NCBI RefSeq assembly: GCF_008086615.1
Contig: NZ_RXYB01000006.1
Span: 62,001 to 126,000, forward strand
Direction: 5' to 3'
Length of the DNA stretch: 64,000 nt
From: Acetobacterium tundrae
Lineage (GTDB): Bacteria; Bacillota; Clostridia; Eubacteriales; Eubacteriaceae
A model generated the notes under the pieces. That model ran no database searches, had not been told where the DNA came from, and saw only the letters and a program-made list of their open reading frames with translations. Positions 1 through 8,313 of this stretch are shown piece by piece. Made by a program: the position numbers and the translations under genes. How positions within the stretch are numbered: position 1 is the first letter of the stretch; each line of letters starts with the position of its first letter.

Positions 1-711
1 AGTGAGTGCAAGATTGATTCCATTGCGCAGAGCTGGTCGGTTATCTCAGGAGCGGGAAATACTGAGCGGTCACTTCAGGCGATGAGGTCTTTGGAAGACT
101 ATCTTGTCAGCAGAGAAGATGGGTTGATCAAACTGCTGACCCCGCCATTTGACAAATCAGATCTTGAACCCGGGTATATCAAGGGATATATCCCAGGGGT
201 CAGAGAAAACGGGGGACAATATACCCATGCAGCAGCCTGGGCTATTATTGCCTTTGCAAAACTGGGTGACGGTGACAAAGCCTGGGAACTGTTTGAACTG
301 ATTAATCCGATTAACCATACCTCAAACTTGAGAGACTATTCTAGATACAAGGTAGAACCTTATGTATTAGCCGCTGATGTTTATTCGACTTATCCTCATA
401 CCGGAAGGGGTGGCTGGACATGGTATACCGGAGCTGCCGGCTGGTTGTACAGAGCCGGGTTGGAGTACATTCTGGGATTCCAGAAAAACGGAGAAACCAT
501 TATCATGGATCCTTGTATTCCCGGGAAGTGGAAAGAATATAATCTGAAATACAACTATCTGGGCACAACTTATGATATTAAAGTGAAAAACCCGGAGGGG
601 GTTAACAAAGGCGTTAAAAAAATATCAGTTGACGGAATAATATCCACCAGAAATGTGATTAATCTGGTGGATGATAAAGAAAATCATGAGATTGAAGTTC
701 ACATGGGATGA
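1..711 (+). CDS. GH94 phosphorylase / cyclic beta-1,2-glucan synthase-like protein, C-terminal part
   Basis: The reading frame is open from base 1, so only the C-terminal 236 residues are present. The first codons give SECKIDSIAQSWSVISGAGN, and further on PHTGRGGWTWYTGAAGW followed by a beta-rich tail; both are hallmarks of the glycoside hydrolase family 94 catalytic barrel (cellobiose/chitobiose phosphorylases and the phosphorylase domain of NdvB-type cyclic glucan synthases). The enzyme would phosphorolyse or remodel a beta-linked glucan in the cytoplasm. Whether it is a stand-alone phosphorylase or the end of a roughly 2800-residue NdvB-like protein cannot be told without the upstream sequence. 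A strong hairpin follows the stop codon. Family assignment is firm, substrate is not. Confidence 0.85.
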   Translation, partial: SECKIDSIAQSWSVISGAGNTERSLQAMRSLEDYLVSREDGLIKLLTPPFDKSDLEPGYIKGYIPGVRENGGQYTHAAAWAIIAFAKLGDGDKAWELFELINPINHTSNLRDYSRYKVEPYVLAADVYSTYPHTGRGGWTWYTGAAGWLYRAGLEYILGFQKNGETIIMDPCIPGKWKEYNLKYNYLGTTYDIKVKNPEGVNKGVKKISVDGIISTRNVINLVDDKENHEIEVHMG

Positions 712-714
712 TAG

Positions 715-761
715 AAAAAGGGGCCAATATTGCAGATGCTCATGCAATATCGGCCCCTTTT
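715..761. terminator. Bidirectional terminator between convergent genes
   Basis: A 17-bp stem (AAAGGGGCCAATATTGC pairing with GCAATATCGGCCCCTTT, one mismatch) has A-rich sequence on its left and a T-tract on its right. It sits between the stop of the GH94 gene and the stop of the convergent csbD-type gene, so it can end transcription from both sides. Confidence 0.85.
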
Positions 762-766
762 GTCTA

Positions 767-994
767 CTATTTGTGTTTATCGATGGTGTCATTTATATTT
801 CCTGCGACGTTTTCTTTTAGTTTATCTGCATTATCGCCGATTTCCGCTGTTCTTTTCTCTAGTTCGCCTTTTTTAGACTGAATTTTACCTTTTAATTCCA
901 ACTCGTCATTGTTGGTAACTTTTCCAACTGTCTCCTTCACTCCGCCCACGAGCTTATCTTTGGTTGATTCGATTTTAACTTTTGTATTTGACAT
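767..994 (-). CDS. CsbD family stress protein
   Basis: A 75-residue, Lys/Glu-rich soluble protein with the CsbD signature (KDKLVGGVKETVGKVTNN, then ELKGKIQSKKGELE). In Bacillus, CsbD is a sigma-B-controlled general stress protein of unknown biochemical function. It is a close paralogue of the protein at 3284-3520. It lies 44 bp downstream of the small membrane protein gene at 1039-1182 on the same strand, and the two probably share the sigma-B-like promoters further upstream. The RBS is weak (AAAGTAGG), consistent with translation from a two-gene message. Confidence 0.85.
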   Translation of the reverse strand: MSNTKVKIESTKDKLVGGVKETVGKVTNNDELELKGKIQSKKGELEKRTAEIGDNADKLKENVAGNINDTIDKHK

Positions 995-1038
995 AATTAA
1001 AGCCTACTTTCAATAATTTATTTTGTTTAGAACTCATT

Positions 1039-1182
1039 CTATCTACTACGTCGAACAAGATTGACTACAATTAGAATAACAGCGATCACGAGAAGAATAT
1101 GAATTAATCCGCCAAACGTATAAGAAGTAATCAACCCTAAAATCCATAATACACAGAGAACAATTGCTATAGTCCATAGCAT
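1039..1182 (-). CDS. Lmo0937/DUF5670-type small membrane protein
   Basis: A 47-residue ORF starting MLWTIAIVLCVLWILG and ending NLVRRSR, with two hydrophobic segments (about residues 4-20 and 26-43) separated by the TSYTFGG turn and a basic C-terminus. This matches the lmo0937 family of very small membrane proteins that commonly accompany stress genes in Firmicutes. An RBS (GAAAGGGTG) lies just upstream of the ATG. The gene's promoter region and first few codons are duplicated in tandem immediately upstream (1165-1338). It precedes a csbD-type gene, so a general-stress operon is likely. Function unknown. Confidence 0.85.
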   Translation of the reverse strand: MLWTIAIVLCVLWILGLITSYTFGGLIHILLVIAVILIVVNLVRRSR

Positions 1183-1223
1183 TTTTATCACCCTTTCTTA
1201 GTTATTGCGTCTATTTTAATATT

Positions 1224-1248
1224 ATACCCAATATAATGCTACTTAAAC
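1224..1248 (-). promoter_or_regulatory. Sigma-B-like promoter, proximal copy
   Basis: On the minus strand GTTTAA (1248-1243), a 13-nt spacer and GGGTAT (1229-1224). This is an exact match to the Bacillus/Listeria sigma-B consensus GTTTAA-N12-14-GGGTAT. It lies about 42 bp upstream of the start codon at 1182. Confidence 0.75.
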
Positions 1249-1310
1249 ATATGCTATAGTCCATAGCATTTTTATCACCCTTTCTTAGTTATTGCGTTTA
1301 CTTTAATATT

Positions 1311-1335
1311 ATACCCAATATAATGCTACTTAAAC
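1311..1335 (-). promoter_or_regulatory. Sigma-B-like promoter, distal duplicated copy
   Basis: Same GTTTAA-N13-GGGTAT arrangement, carried by the second copy of the 87-bp tandem repeat. Transcripts from here would first cross the truncated gene start. Confidence 0.7.
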
Positions 1336-1338
1336 ATA

Positions 1339-1631
1339 AATCAATATATTGAGATAGTTTAAACTGGATTTCCCTGGCGGCGATTTTGTTTATGTTTTCA
1401 AAATGCCTGGCACAAATCGTTTTGCTATTGGGACTTTTCATTTATGGTTATAGGAGGCCCACTTTCAAAATAAAGTCATATAAAAAAAGGTGATAAAAGG
1501 TGATACTAGTGTTTTTTATAAGTTGTTTAGGATAGAATGGAACAGTTAGAAAAATATTACGTTGAAATCGGGAATTTGCTTGTGAAGATAGTTATTCATT
1601 ATAAATTCAGCAAGAATGGAAGGTGTTCTAA
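1339..1631. other. Non-coding stretch upstream of alpha-amylase
   Basis: No convincing ORF. A GTTTTT-N12-GGATAG arrangement at about 1510-1533 is a weak resemblance to the sigma-B-type promoter seen nearby; I would not call it without transcript data. Confidence 0.4.
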
Positions 1632-3098
1632 ATGGGAAAAAATGGAGTCATGATTCAATATTTCGAATGGAATTTACCGGATGATGGTAAGCATTGGCAA
1701 AAATTAAAAGATGATGCCCAGCATTTAAAAGAAATAGGAATTAGTTTAGTTTGGATGCCCCCAGCAACAAAAGCAACGGGTACCAATGATGTTGGTTATG
1801 GGGTTTATGACTTATATGATTTAGGTGAATTTGATCAAAAGGGTGCGGTTCGTACAAAATATGGTACAAAAGAAGAATATTTAGCAGCGATCAAAGCTTT
1901 GCATGATAATGGCATTTTAGCAATTGCCGATATTGTATTAAACCATAAAGCAGGAGCAGATGAATCTGAACATTTTCCGGTCTATGAAGTTGATCCGAAT
2001 AATCGTCAAAAAAAAGTTTCAGATGCCTATGAAATTGAAGGTTGGACAAAATTTATATTTCCCGGGAGAAAAGGAAAATATTCGGTATTTCAATGGAATT
2101 GGACACATTTTTCAGGAACTGATTTTAATCAGGAAAATGGAAAAAAAGCCATCTATATGATTAAGGGAATTAATAAAGGTTGGGCGGACAATGATGAAGT
2201 CGATAATGAAAATGGTAACTATGATTATTTGATGTATGCCGACGTTGATTATGACAATCCGGATGTAAAAGAAGAGGTAAAACGTTGGAGTGAATGGTAT
2301 ATCAATGAAACCGGTGTCGATGGTTTTCGCCTGGATGCGGTTAAACATATTGATGATGAATTTATCGATGAGTTTATTAAAAACATACATAAAAAAAAGG
2401 GTGATGATTTTTATACCGTCGGAGAATATTGGAAGAAAAATTATGAAACATTAGAAGATTATATCGAGGATACCGATTGGAATGTGGATTTATTCGATGT
2501 TTCTTTGCATATGAATTTTTCAAAGGCAAGTAAATCCGGAAATAGTTTCGACATGAGTACAATGTTCCATAATACATTAATGGAAAAAAACCCAGCCCAA
2601 ACAGTAACATTTGTTGACAATCATGATTCTCAACCTTCACAAGCTCTGGAATCGTGGGTAGATGACTGGTTCAAACCCTTAGCTTATGGGATGATTTTAT
2701 TACGAGAAAATGGATTGCCCTGTGTTTTTTGGGGGGACTACTATGGTATTGCTGGAGAAAATCCGATTCAAGGTAAACAGGAATTAATCGATAAATTGTT
2801 ATCTTTACGGATAAACTATGCATATGGAAAACAAAACGATTATTTGGACCATCCCAATTGCATTGGTTGGACCCGAGAGGGTGATGAAAAACATTCTGCG
2901 GGCATGGCAGTTTTGATAACAAATGGCGATGAAGGTTTAAAAGATATGTATATTGGTAAGCAACATGCTGGAAAAGTTTATGCGGATTATTTAGAAAATC
3001 GCGAAGAAACAGTAGTAATTAATAATAAAGGGTTGGGCACTTTCCTATGTGCGCCAGGTTCTATTTCGGTCTGGGCAGAACGGGTGACTAAACCATAA
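1632..3098 (+). CDS. Cytoplasmic alpha-amylase, GH13
   Basis: A 488-residue enzyme of the size of E. coli AmyA-type cytoplasmic alpha-amylases (GH13 subfamily 5), which hydrolyse internal alpha-1,4 bonds of maltodextrins or glycogen. All four GH13 regions are visible: DIVLNH (100-105), GFRLDAVKH (230-238, nucleophile Asp234), GEYW (263-266, acid/base Glu264) and FVDNHD (326-331, Asp331). There is no signal peptide: the protein begins MGKNGVMIQYFEW at the first barrel strand. The start is supported by GGAAGG eight bases upstream. The CsbD-type gene 186 bp downstream has its own promoter, so this is probably monocistronic. A role in turnover of internal glucan, with the GH94 enzyme at the window edge, is inference. 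Confidence 0.93.
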   Translation: MGKNGVMIQYFEWNLPDDGKHWQKLKDDAQHLKEIGISLVWMPPATKATGTNDVGYGVYDLYDLGEFDQKGAVRTKYGTKEEYLAAIKALHDNGILAIADIVLNHKAGADESEHFPVYEVDPNNRQKKVSDAYEIEGWTKFIFPGRKGKYSVFQWNWTHFSGTDFNQENGKKAIYMIKGINKGWADNDEVDNENGNYDYLMYADVDYDNPDVKEEVKRWSEWYINETGVDGFRLDAVKHIDDEFIDEFIKNIHKKKGDDFYTVGEYWKKNYETLEDYIEDTDWNVDLFDVSLHMNFSKASKSGNSFDMSTMFHNTLMEKNPAQTVTFVDNHDSQPSQALESWVDDWFKPLAYGMILLRENGLPCVFWGDYYGIAGENPIQGKQELIDKLLSLRINYAYGKQNDYLDHPNCIGWTREGDEKHSAGMAVLITNGDEGLKDMYIGKQHAGKVYADYLENREETVVINNKGLGTFLCAPGSISVWAERVTKP

Positions 3099-3213
3099 TT
3101 ATCGAAAAAAGCGACGGAATTTCCAGCCCCCTAATATGTCCGAGATCATCAAGGGACTAATAGTAGGATGGTTTTATGCAAATGAAAAAATGAAATAAAA
3201 TAGTGCATAAACC

Positions 3214-3237
3214 GGATAAAAGCTAAAAATAGGGTAT
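3214..3237 (+). promoter_or_regulatory. Possible sigma-B-like promoter of csbD-type gene
   Basis: GGATAA (3214-3219), 12-nt spacer, GGGTAT (3232-3237). The -10 is perfect and the -35 matches four of six positions of the sigma-B consensus. It is 47 bp upstream of the csbD-type start. Confidence 0.5.
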
Positions 3238-3283
3238 ATATTTATAATGATGAAGAATAATTTATTAATAGGAGGATTTAATT

Positions 3284-3520
3284 ATGACAGATACAAAAGG
3301 TAAAATTGAGTCAACCAAAGATAAGCTCGTGGGCGGAGTCAAGGAGGCAGTTGGGAAAGTTACGAACAATGAAGAGTTGGAATTAAAAGGTAAAATACAG
3401 TCCTTAAAAGGGGAGCTAGAGGGAAAAGCAGTGGATGTCGGTGATAAGCTAGGCGAAATAAAAGAAGATGTCGCAGAAAAGATCAATGATTTCATCGATA
3501 AAAAGAAAGAAGAAAAGTAA
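3284..3520 (+). CDS. CsbD family stress protein, second copy
   Basis: A 78-residue hydrophilic protein, nearly identical in its first half to the one at 767-994 (KIESTKDKLVGGVKE, AVGKVTNNEELELKGKIQS). It ends in a Lys-rich tail. A clear AGGAGG lies upstream of the ATG. A GGGTAT -10 element precedes it, in keeping with CsbD being a sigma-B regulon member in Bacillus. The two copies flank the alpha-amylase on opposite strands, which suggests local duplication. Confidence 0.88.
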   Translation: MTDTKGKIESTKDKLVGGVKEAVGKVTNNEELELKGKIQSLKGELEGKAVDVGDKLGEIKEDVAEKINDFIDKKKEEK

Positions 3521-3581
3521 AAGTACTATATAGTAAGATGCTTTTACTGAAAGAACTAGGTTGAAATTAGAGGTGTAAAAA

Positions 3582-3869
3582 ATGAATTCAGGTGCGAGAA
3601 GGATTATTGGATTAGTTGTCGGATTAGTTCAAGCGGTATTGTTGATTCGTTTGATTTTAAAACTGCTGGGCGCAAACCCGGAAAATGTTTTTGTTAATGG
3701 TGTTTATATGATCACTCAGCCGGTAGTGGTTATTTTCGAAGGGATTTTTGCCCAAATTTCTGTTACAAATATTAGCGCCACCGGAGTCTTTGAGCCGGCA
3801 ACTCTAATTGCGATGCTGGTTGTGGCCTTGATTGGTTGGGTTTTACAGAAGATTTTTTCGGCGCATTAA
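3582..3869 (+). CDS. YggT-like small membrane protein
   Basis: A 95-residue protein with two hydrophobic stretches (about residues 8-29 and 72-91). The N-terminal RIIGLVVGLVQAVLLIRLILKLLGAN resembles the RxxLKLLGAN pattern of YggT-type membrane proteins. An AGAGGTG RBS precedes the ATG. It follows the csbD-type gene by 61 bp and may be cotranscribed with it. Function is not established for this family; envelope stress is a guess from the neighbour. Confidence 0.65.
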   Translation: MNSGARRIIGLVVGLVQAVLLIRLILKLLGANPENVFVNGVYMITQPVVVIFEGIFAQISVTNISATGVFEPATLIAMLVVALIGWVLQKIFSAH

Positions 3870-3916
3870 ACCATTATTCGAAAGTGAATATTGAAATCAA
3901 GAAAACAAATTTCGTT

Positions 3917-4072
3917 TTAGGTGATAGTCACAAGAACAAGTTCATTGATTTGGTCTAACAATTCAATATCTATAAGTTCACCAATTTGTTTGCTGTCTAC
4001 GGTAATGCTGATGTCTTTACTGGCAGGATCGGGATCTAAGGGATGCGTGCGAAAGACGATGATAAGACCGTT
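3917..4072 (-). pseudogene. Possible gene remnant without start codon
   Basis: An open stretch of 51 residues plus stop on the minus strand reads ...RTHPLDPDPASKDISITVDS... and ends LVLVTIT. It has protein-like composition but no start codon; an in-frame stop lies just upstream at 4073-4075. It abuts the hairpin at 4086-4127. It looks like the 3' end of a lost gene. I do not recognise the family. Confidence 0.3.
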
Positions 4073-4085
4073 TCAAAATTTGTGT

Positions 4086-4127
4086 ACACCGTCAAGCTGA
4101 TGTAGAATAAAATCAGCTTGACGGTGT
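4086..4127 (+). terminator. Strong hairpin with T-tract
   Basis: Perfect 16-bp stem (ACACCGTCAAGCTGAT with ATCAGCTTGACGGTGT, 10-nt loop) followed by TTTTATTTTT. Reads as a rho-independent terminator on the plus strand, though no intact plus-strand gene ends nearby except the YggT-like gene 217 bp upstream. It may be the relic of an inserted element end. Confidence 0.6.
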
Positions 4128-4187
4128 TTTTATTTTTCCTTTGAATTTTTTGTTTGGCTCGTGTGCCTTCCAAAGATCTTGAGTTGC

Positions 4188-4811
4188 TCACATCAGATTC
4201 TTGTAAAAAAAGATGGCCAGCTGGGTTCGATCTCGCAGCGCTAGTTTTTCCAGGATGACGCTGATGCGATTTCTTACCGTTCCTTCACTTAAATACAGGC
4301 TGTTTGCAATCTCACGGTTACTGAGTCCCTGGGCGACCAGGTCAATGATTTCCCTTTCCTTATCGCTTAAATCAAAGGTCTGATGATCCTGATGATCCCC
4401 ACTATTTATCAACCCCGGTATTTTTGTTACAATATCCTGGCCAAAGACACTTTGTCCAATCTGTACGGCTCGCAGCGATGGAACAATGCTTTCAAAATTC
4501 TGTTTGATAATGTAGCCCTTTGCGCCCAGCTTAAGGGCTTTGATAATATAGTCGTCATCCAGAAAAGTGGTTAAAAATAATATCTTTGCATCTTTATCGT
4601 CGTTCAGAATGGTCCCGGCTGCTTCCAGTCCGGTCATTACATCCATGCGGATATCCATCAGCAGGACATCCGGTTTTAACTGACTATACAATAAAATGGC
4701 TTCCTGGCCATTATAGCCCAGCCCCACCACTTCAATATTATCTTCGGATTCAATAATGGTTTTCAATGACGTGCATACCAGCCTGTCATCATCAACAACA
4801 ACGATTTTCAT
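4188..4811 (-). CDS. NarL/LuxR-type response regulator
   Basis: A 207-residue response regulator: receiver domain with acidic pocket DDD (7-9) and phospho-acceptor Asp53 in LLMDIRMD, then a LuxR-type helix-turn-helix (about 147-200, with LSNREIANSLYLSEGTVRNR). I place the start at 4811 (MKIVVVDDD), because AAAGGGG lies just upstream and this is the usual receiver start; an ATG 24 bp further upstream would overlap the kinase gene and has no better RBS. It is downstream of its cognate kinase on the same strand. The divergent ABC exporter at 6243-9466 is the probable target. Confidence 0.9.
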   Translation of the reverse strand: MKIVVVDDDRLVCTSLKTIIESEDNIEVVGLGYNGQEAILLYSQLKPDVLLMDIRMDVMTGLEAAGTILNDDKDAKILFLTTFLDDDYIIKALKLGAKGYIIKQNFESIVPSLRAVQIGQSVFGQDIVTKIPGLINSGDHQDHQTFDLSDKEREIIDLVAQGLSNREIANSLYLSEGTVRNRISVILEKLALRDRTQLAIFFYKNLM

Positions 4812-4827
4812 GGTTCCCCTTTCGTTT

Positions 4828-5895
4828 CTATTCATTTTTCGGCACCGAAATAAAAATTCTAAAACCCCGGTCAGCGGTGATATTCACATTGCCGTTGAGG
4901 GCGGAGACCCGATCAATAATATTCTTGAGCCCAATGCCTTCGCCGTCAGGCGTCTTTGTCCCAGCCCCGTTATCCTCGACAACCAGCTGGATCAGCCCCG
5001 GATGTTCCCGGACAATTACCGAGACTTGGGTGGCACAGGAATGCTTAATGATATTTGAAAAGGCTTCCTTCACCACTGTAATAAAACAGTATTTGACGTC
5101 TTTATCCAGACCGGATTCCACATCATAGTCCAATTTTACGGGACAGAAATCAAAATTTTTAATCAGCGTCTGCAGCTCCACCTGTAAATCCAGCGATTCA
5201 TCATGAAGATCGTGGACACTGTTTCTGATGCTGTCCATGGCTTCGGAGAGGGTTTCCTTAATCTGCACCAGGCCCTCTTTTGTCTGTTCATCGGTGCTGA
5301 TGGCAAGTAGGGCTCCGGTTTGCAGAATACTCCGGGAAAGCATATGCCCGACATTGTCATGAATATCCCTGGCAATTCGGTTCCGTTCCGTTAAGGTGGC
5401 CAGGTTCAGTTCATAGTCCTGCTTTTCCATCAGTATTTTATTCTTTTTTTCAAGCTGCAGAGCGGTTTCCCTCGTTGCATCCCGAAGCGAGTTATAGTCT
5501 TTCTTTAATGTTTCCAGGGAAAGGGTATGCTTTTTCAGGAAATAGGCAACCACCATAAAAACCGGAATCAGAACAACTGAAGTGCCGTCAAGTTGATTGA
5601 AGCCAATGATGATGGGCAGAAGCGACAGGGTCCACAGCCACTTGTATTGACAAACGAGAATGTCGTAGCACATCAGCGGCACAAACATGAGATAAACCGG
5701 TTCAAAAAAGCAGATCACCACATAGCCCACAAACAGAACGGCTGTTACAACTCCTTCTTTTAAATAGCTTGAAGCGGCGCCAAAAATGATTGCCACCAGA
5801 ACCGGGGCGATCAGAAGCGCATTGTCAACGGTGGTCAGATACAAGGCCAGACAGAACACAAAAATAATCAGTTTATCAATCAGCTTATTCATCAT
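4828..5895 (-). CDS. DesK/NarX-type sensor histidine kinase
   Basis: A 355-residue membrane kinase. The N-terminal 120 residues form several hydrophobic helices without an extracellular domain; a coiled coil follows (125-170), then a HisKA_3 dimerisation motif with phospho-acceptor His179 in ARDIHDNVGHMLSRS, and an HATPase_c domain with VEDNGAG and GEGIGLKNI boxes near the C-terminus. This is the DesK/LiaS-like class that often senses membrane state or cell-wall active agents through its membrane helices. It pairs with the LuxR-type regulator 16 bp downstream and is divergent from an ABC-2 exporter, an arrangement typical of exporter induction systems. The signal is unknown. Confidence 0.9.
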   Translation of the reverse strand: MMNKLIDKLIIFVFCLALYLTTVDNALLIAPVLVAIIFGAASSYLKEGVVTAVLFVGYVVICFFEPVYLMFVPLMCYDILVCQYKWLWTLSLLPIIIGFNQLDGTSVVLIPVFMVVAYFLKKHTLSLETLKKDYNSLRDATRETALQLEKKNKILMEKQDYELNLATLTERNRIARDIHDNVGHMLSRSILQTGALLAISTDEQTKEGLVQIKETLSEAMDSIRNSVHDLHDESLDLQVELQTLIKNFDFCPVKLDYDVESGLDKDVKYCFITVVKEAFSNIIKHSCATQVSVIVREHPGLIQLVVEDNGAGTKTPDGEGIGLKNIIDRVSALNGNVNITADRGFRIFISVPKNE

Positions 5896-6092
5896 TACCA
5901 GACCTTCATGAGAATTTTATCCAGATACCATCATATCCAGCACTTTTTTATTATTCATACTTTAACATAAATGGTGACATTTGTCATACTTATTAAGGAG
6001 GCAGGTCACTTACAAAGTGCCACAATCTTTATTAAAATAGACACATCAACAAATATAATTCATGCAATACTGATAGTCAACGAACAATAATT

Positions 6093-6200
6093 GCTTTACG
6101 ATCGGTTTCCCCAAACAATTGTGTAACGTGTAGGCGAACAGGCGATAGCCTGTCCGACGTACCGTGTAACAATTGTTTCGTGCGAAACGGATCGTAAAGC
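6093..6200. repeat. 108-bp imperfect palindrome
   Basis: Outer arms GCTTTACGATCGGTTTC (6093-6109) and GAAACGGATCGTAAAGC (6184-6200) pair with one mismatch; inner arms around AAACAATTGT/ACAATTGTTT and AACAGGC/GCCTGT continue the pairing towards a centre near 6146. It fills the space between the kinase promoter region and the ABC operon. It resembles a palindromic intergenic element (REP/MITE-like) or a very long hairpin; no T-tract follows. Confidence 0.7.
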
Positions 6201-6242
6201 TCACAGCAGTATCGCGATTAAACTCATAAAGGAGAAATTAAT

Positions 6243-7175
6243 ATGGTAATCAATGTGAAAAATCTGGTCAAACGATACGGGAATCTGATCGCCCTGGATC
6301 ATTTCAATCTGGAGGTACAGGAAGGCGAAATCCTCGGACTCCTGGGTCCCAACGGTTCGGGAAAAACAACCGCCATCAACTGCATTTTATCGCTGCTTAA
6401 ATATGATAAGGGCACGATTGAAATTTACGATCAGCCGATGTCCCCGGAGGCCTACGCCATCAAACGCAACATCGGTGTTGTGATGCAAAACGTGGCCGTA
6501 TTCAATGAGCTGACCGTATATGAAAATATCGACTACTTCTGCGGTCTCTATGTTTCCGATAAACAAACCCGAAAAAAACTGGTGGCAGAGGCCATCGATT
6601 TTGTGGGGCTCAATGATTTTAAAAAATTCTACCCGAAGAAACTCAGCGGTGGTTTGCTTCGTCGTCTGAACATCGCCTGCGGCATTGCCCATAAGCCAAA
6701 GCTCATCATTCTGGATGAACCGACCGTGGCTGTCGATCCGCAGAGTCGAAACAATATTCTGGAAGGGATCATGGAGTTGAACCGACAGGGTGCCACCATC
6801 ATCTATACTTCTCATTATATGGAAGAGATTGAGCAGATCTGCAGCCGTATTGCCATCATGGATAAGGGTAAGATCATTGCCATGGGAACCAATGAAGATC
6901 TAAAGAAGATGATCAAATCCGGCGAGCATATCAACCTTGAACTGCTGAATCCCGAGGAGCTGGAGCTATCCGAAATCAAATCACTGCCACATGTTATTTC
7001 TGCTGAACTAACGGACCATCAGCTGGTGGTGAAATCAAGCCGGGGGAAAAACAATCTGATTATGATTCTCGATCACTTGAAGGATCAGAATATTGGCATC
7101 GGTAAAATTTATTCGGAACCGCCAACCCTTAACGATGTGTTTCTGGAAATAACCGGCAAAGAACTCAGAGATTAG
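6243..7175 (+). CDS. ABC-2 type exporter, ATP-binding protein
   Basis: A 310-residue ATPase with Walker A GPNGSGKT (35-42), a signature loop written LSGGLLRRL (134-142) instead of the usual LSGGQ, and Walker B LIILDEP (154-160) followed by the D-loop. The C-terminal 80 residues form the regulatory extension common to drug and bacitracin-type exporters (DrrA-like). AAGGAG precedes the ATG. It is the first gene of a three-gene operon with two ABC-2 permeases. The replaced Gln in the signature loop is a small oddity, seen in some family members. The substrate is unknown; the adjacent kinase suggests a membrane-active compound. Confidence 0.92.
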   Translation: MVINVKNLVKRYGNLIALDHFNLEVQEGEILGLLGPNGSGKTTAINCILSLLKYDKGTIEIYDQPMSPEAYAIKRNIGVVMQNVAVFNELTVYENIDYFCGLYVSDKQTRKKLVAEAIDFVGLNDFKKFYPKKLSGGLLRRLNIACGIAHKPKLIILDEPTVAVDPQSRNNILEGIMELNRQGATIIYTSHYMEEIEQICSRIAIMDKGKIIAMGTNEDLKKMIKSGEHINLELLNPEELELSEIKSLPHVISAELTDHQLVVKSSRGKNNLIMILDHLKDQNIGIGKIYSEPPTLNDVFLEITGKELRD

Positions 7176-7185
7176 GAGGAAAACC

Positions 7186-8313
7186 ATGTTTTTATTTAAT
7201 TATCGCTATCGTCTCAAGTGCATCTTTAAAGACCGGCAATTAATATTCTGGACTTTTATGTTTCCGATTCTTCTGGCAACCCTGTTCAATTTGGCCTTTG
7301 CCAACCTTTCAAGCTCAGATAATTTCAAGAAGGTGAATGTCGCGGTGGTTCAAAACGGGGAGCTGGATCAAAACCCGGCTTTCATCCAGGCTCTGGATGG
7401 GGCTGATAATCTATTTGTTGTCAAGTACACAACTCAGGATGAAGCGGCCGTGCTCCTTTCTGATCATGACATTGATGGCTATATCACTTTCGATCCTGAT
7501 CTTAACCTGGTGGTGAACCAGTCCGGTCTCAATCAGACCATCATCCGGGGATTTTTGGATGATTTCAAGCAATCTTCAGCTACCATCATAACCATTATCA
7601 CCCAGAATCCCTCGGCTCTGGATAACGGCATCCTTGAAGGAATTTCCAGTCGGACCGAATATCTGAAAGCGGTATCTGCCAACCAGTCCAACCCGGATCC
7701 GGTTGTTAATTATTTCTACACGCTGATTGCGATGACTTGTTTATATGGCGGGTTTCTCGGGGTAAAAGAGGTGGTGGCCATTCAGGCGGATCTCTCTGAT
7801 GTGGGTGCCCGCATCAATCTGGCGCCCACCAATAAACTGACAGTCTTTCTTGCCTCGATCATGGCCGCCACGACGGTTCAGCTGTTGGAACTACTAATTC
7901 TGCTGGCCTTTATCATCGGGGTTTTGGGCATCAGTTTCGGCGACCAGCTTGGTTATATCGCCCTGACCTGTGCGGTGGGAAGCTTGACCGGCGTGACCTT
8001 CGGAACTTGCATTGCGGCCATTATAAAAAAGGGCGAGGGCCTCAAAATTGGGATCCTGATTGGTTCTACTATGATTATGTGCTTTCTGGCCGGGATGATG
8101 TCTGCCGACATTAAGTATACGGTGATGACCAAAGCTCCCATCTTGGGCTACCTCAATCCGGCCAACTTGATCACTGACAGTTTTTATGCCCTGTACTACT
8201 ACAATACCCATACCCAGTTTTTTACTGATATCCTACTGCTGTGCGGCTTTACGCTTCTCTTCAGTTCAGTTACCTATTTTGTTTTAAGGAGACAGAAATA
8301 TGCAAGTTTATAA
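7186..8313 (+). CDS. ABC-2 type exporter permease 1
   Basis: A 375-residue membrane protein with an N-terminal helix (about 18-38), a large extracellular domain (about 45-170) and five or so further helices in the C-terminal half, the layout of ABC2_membrane_3 (YhgE/NatB-like) permeases. TAGGAGG precedes the ATG 10 bp after the ATPase stop. Its end overlaps the next permease by 14 bp, so the two are probably made together and form a heterodimer with the ATPase. Confidence 0.88.
   Translation: MFLFNYRYRLKCIFKDRQLIFWTFMFPILLATLFNLAFANLSSSDNFKKVNVAVVQNGELDQNPAFIQALDGADNLFVVKYTTQDEAAVLLSDHDIDGYITFDPDLNLVVNQSGLNQTIIRGFLDDFKQSSATIITIITQNPSALDNGILEGISSRTEYLKAVSANQSNPDPVVNYFYTLIAMTCLYGGFLGVKEVVAIQADLSDVGARINLAPTNKLTVFLASIMAATTVQLLELLILLAFIIGVLGISFGDQLGYIALTCAVGSLTGVTFGTCIAAIIKKGEGLKIGILIGSTMIMCFLAGMMSADIKYTVMTKAPILGYLNPANLITDSFYALYYYNTHTQFFTDILLLCGFTLLFSSVTYFVLRRQKYASL

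Larger units (their letters stand above)
1165..1338. repeat. 87-bp tandem duplication of a promoter/5' gene end
   Basis: Copies at 1165-1251 and 1252-1338 differ at two positions only (1211/1298 and 1214/1301). Each copy contains the first codons of the Lmo0937-type gene, its RBS and a sigma-B-like promoter, so the intact gene has two stacked promoters and the distal copy encodes a truncated start. Confidence 0.95.
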
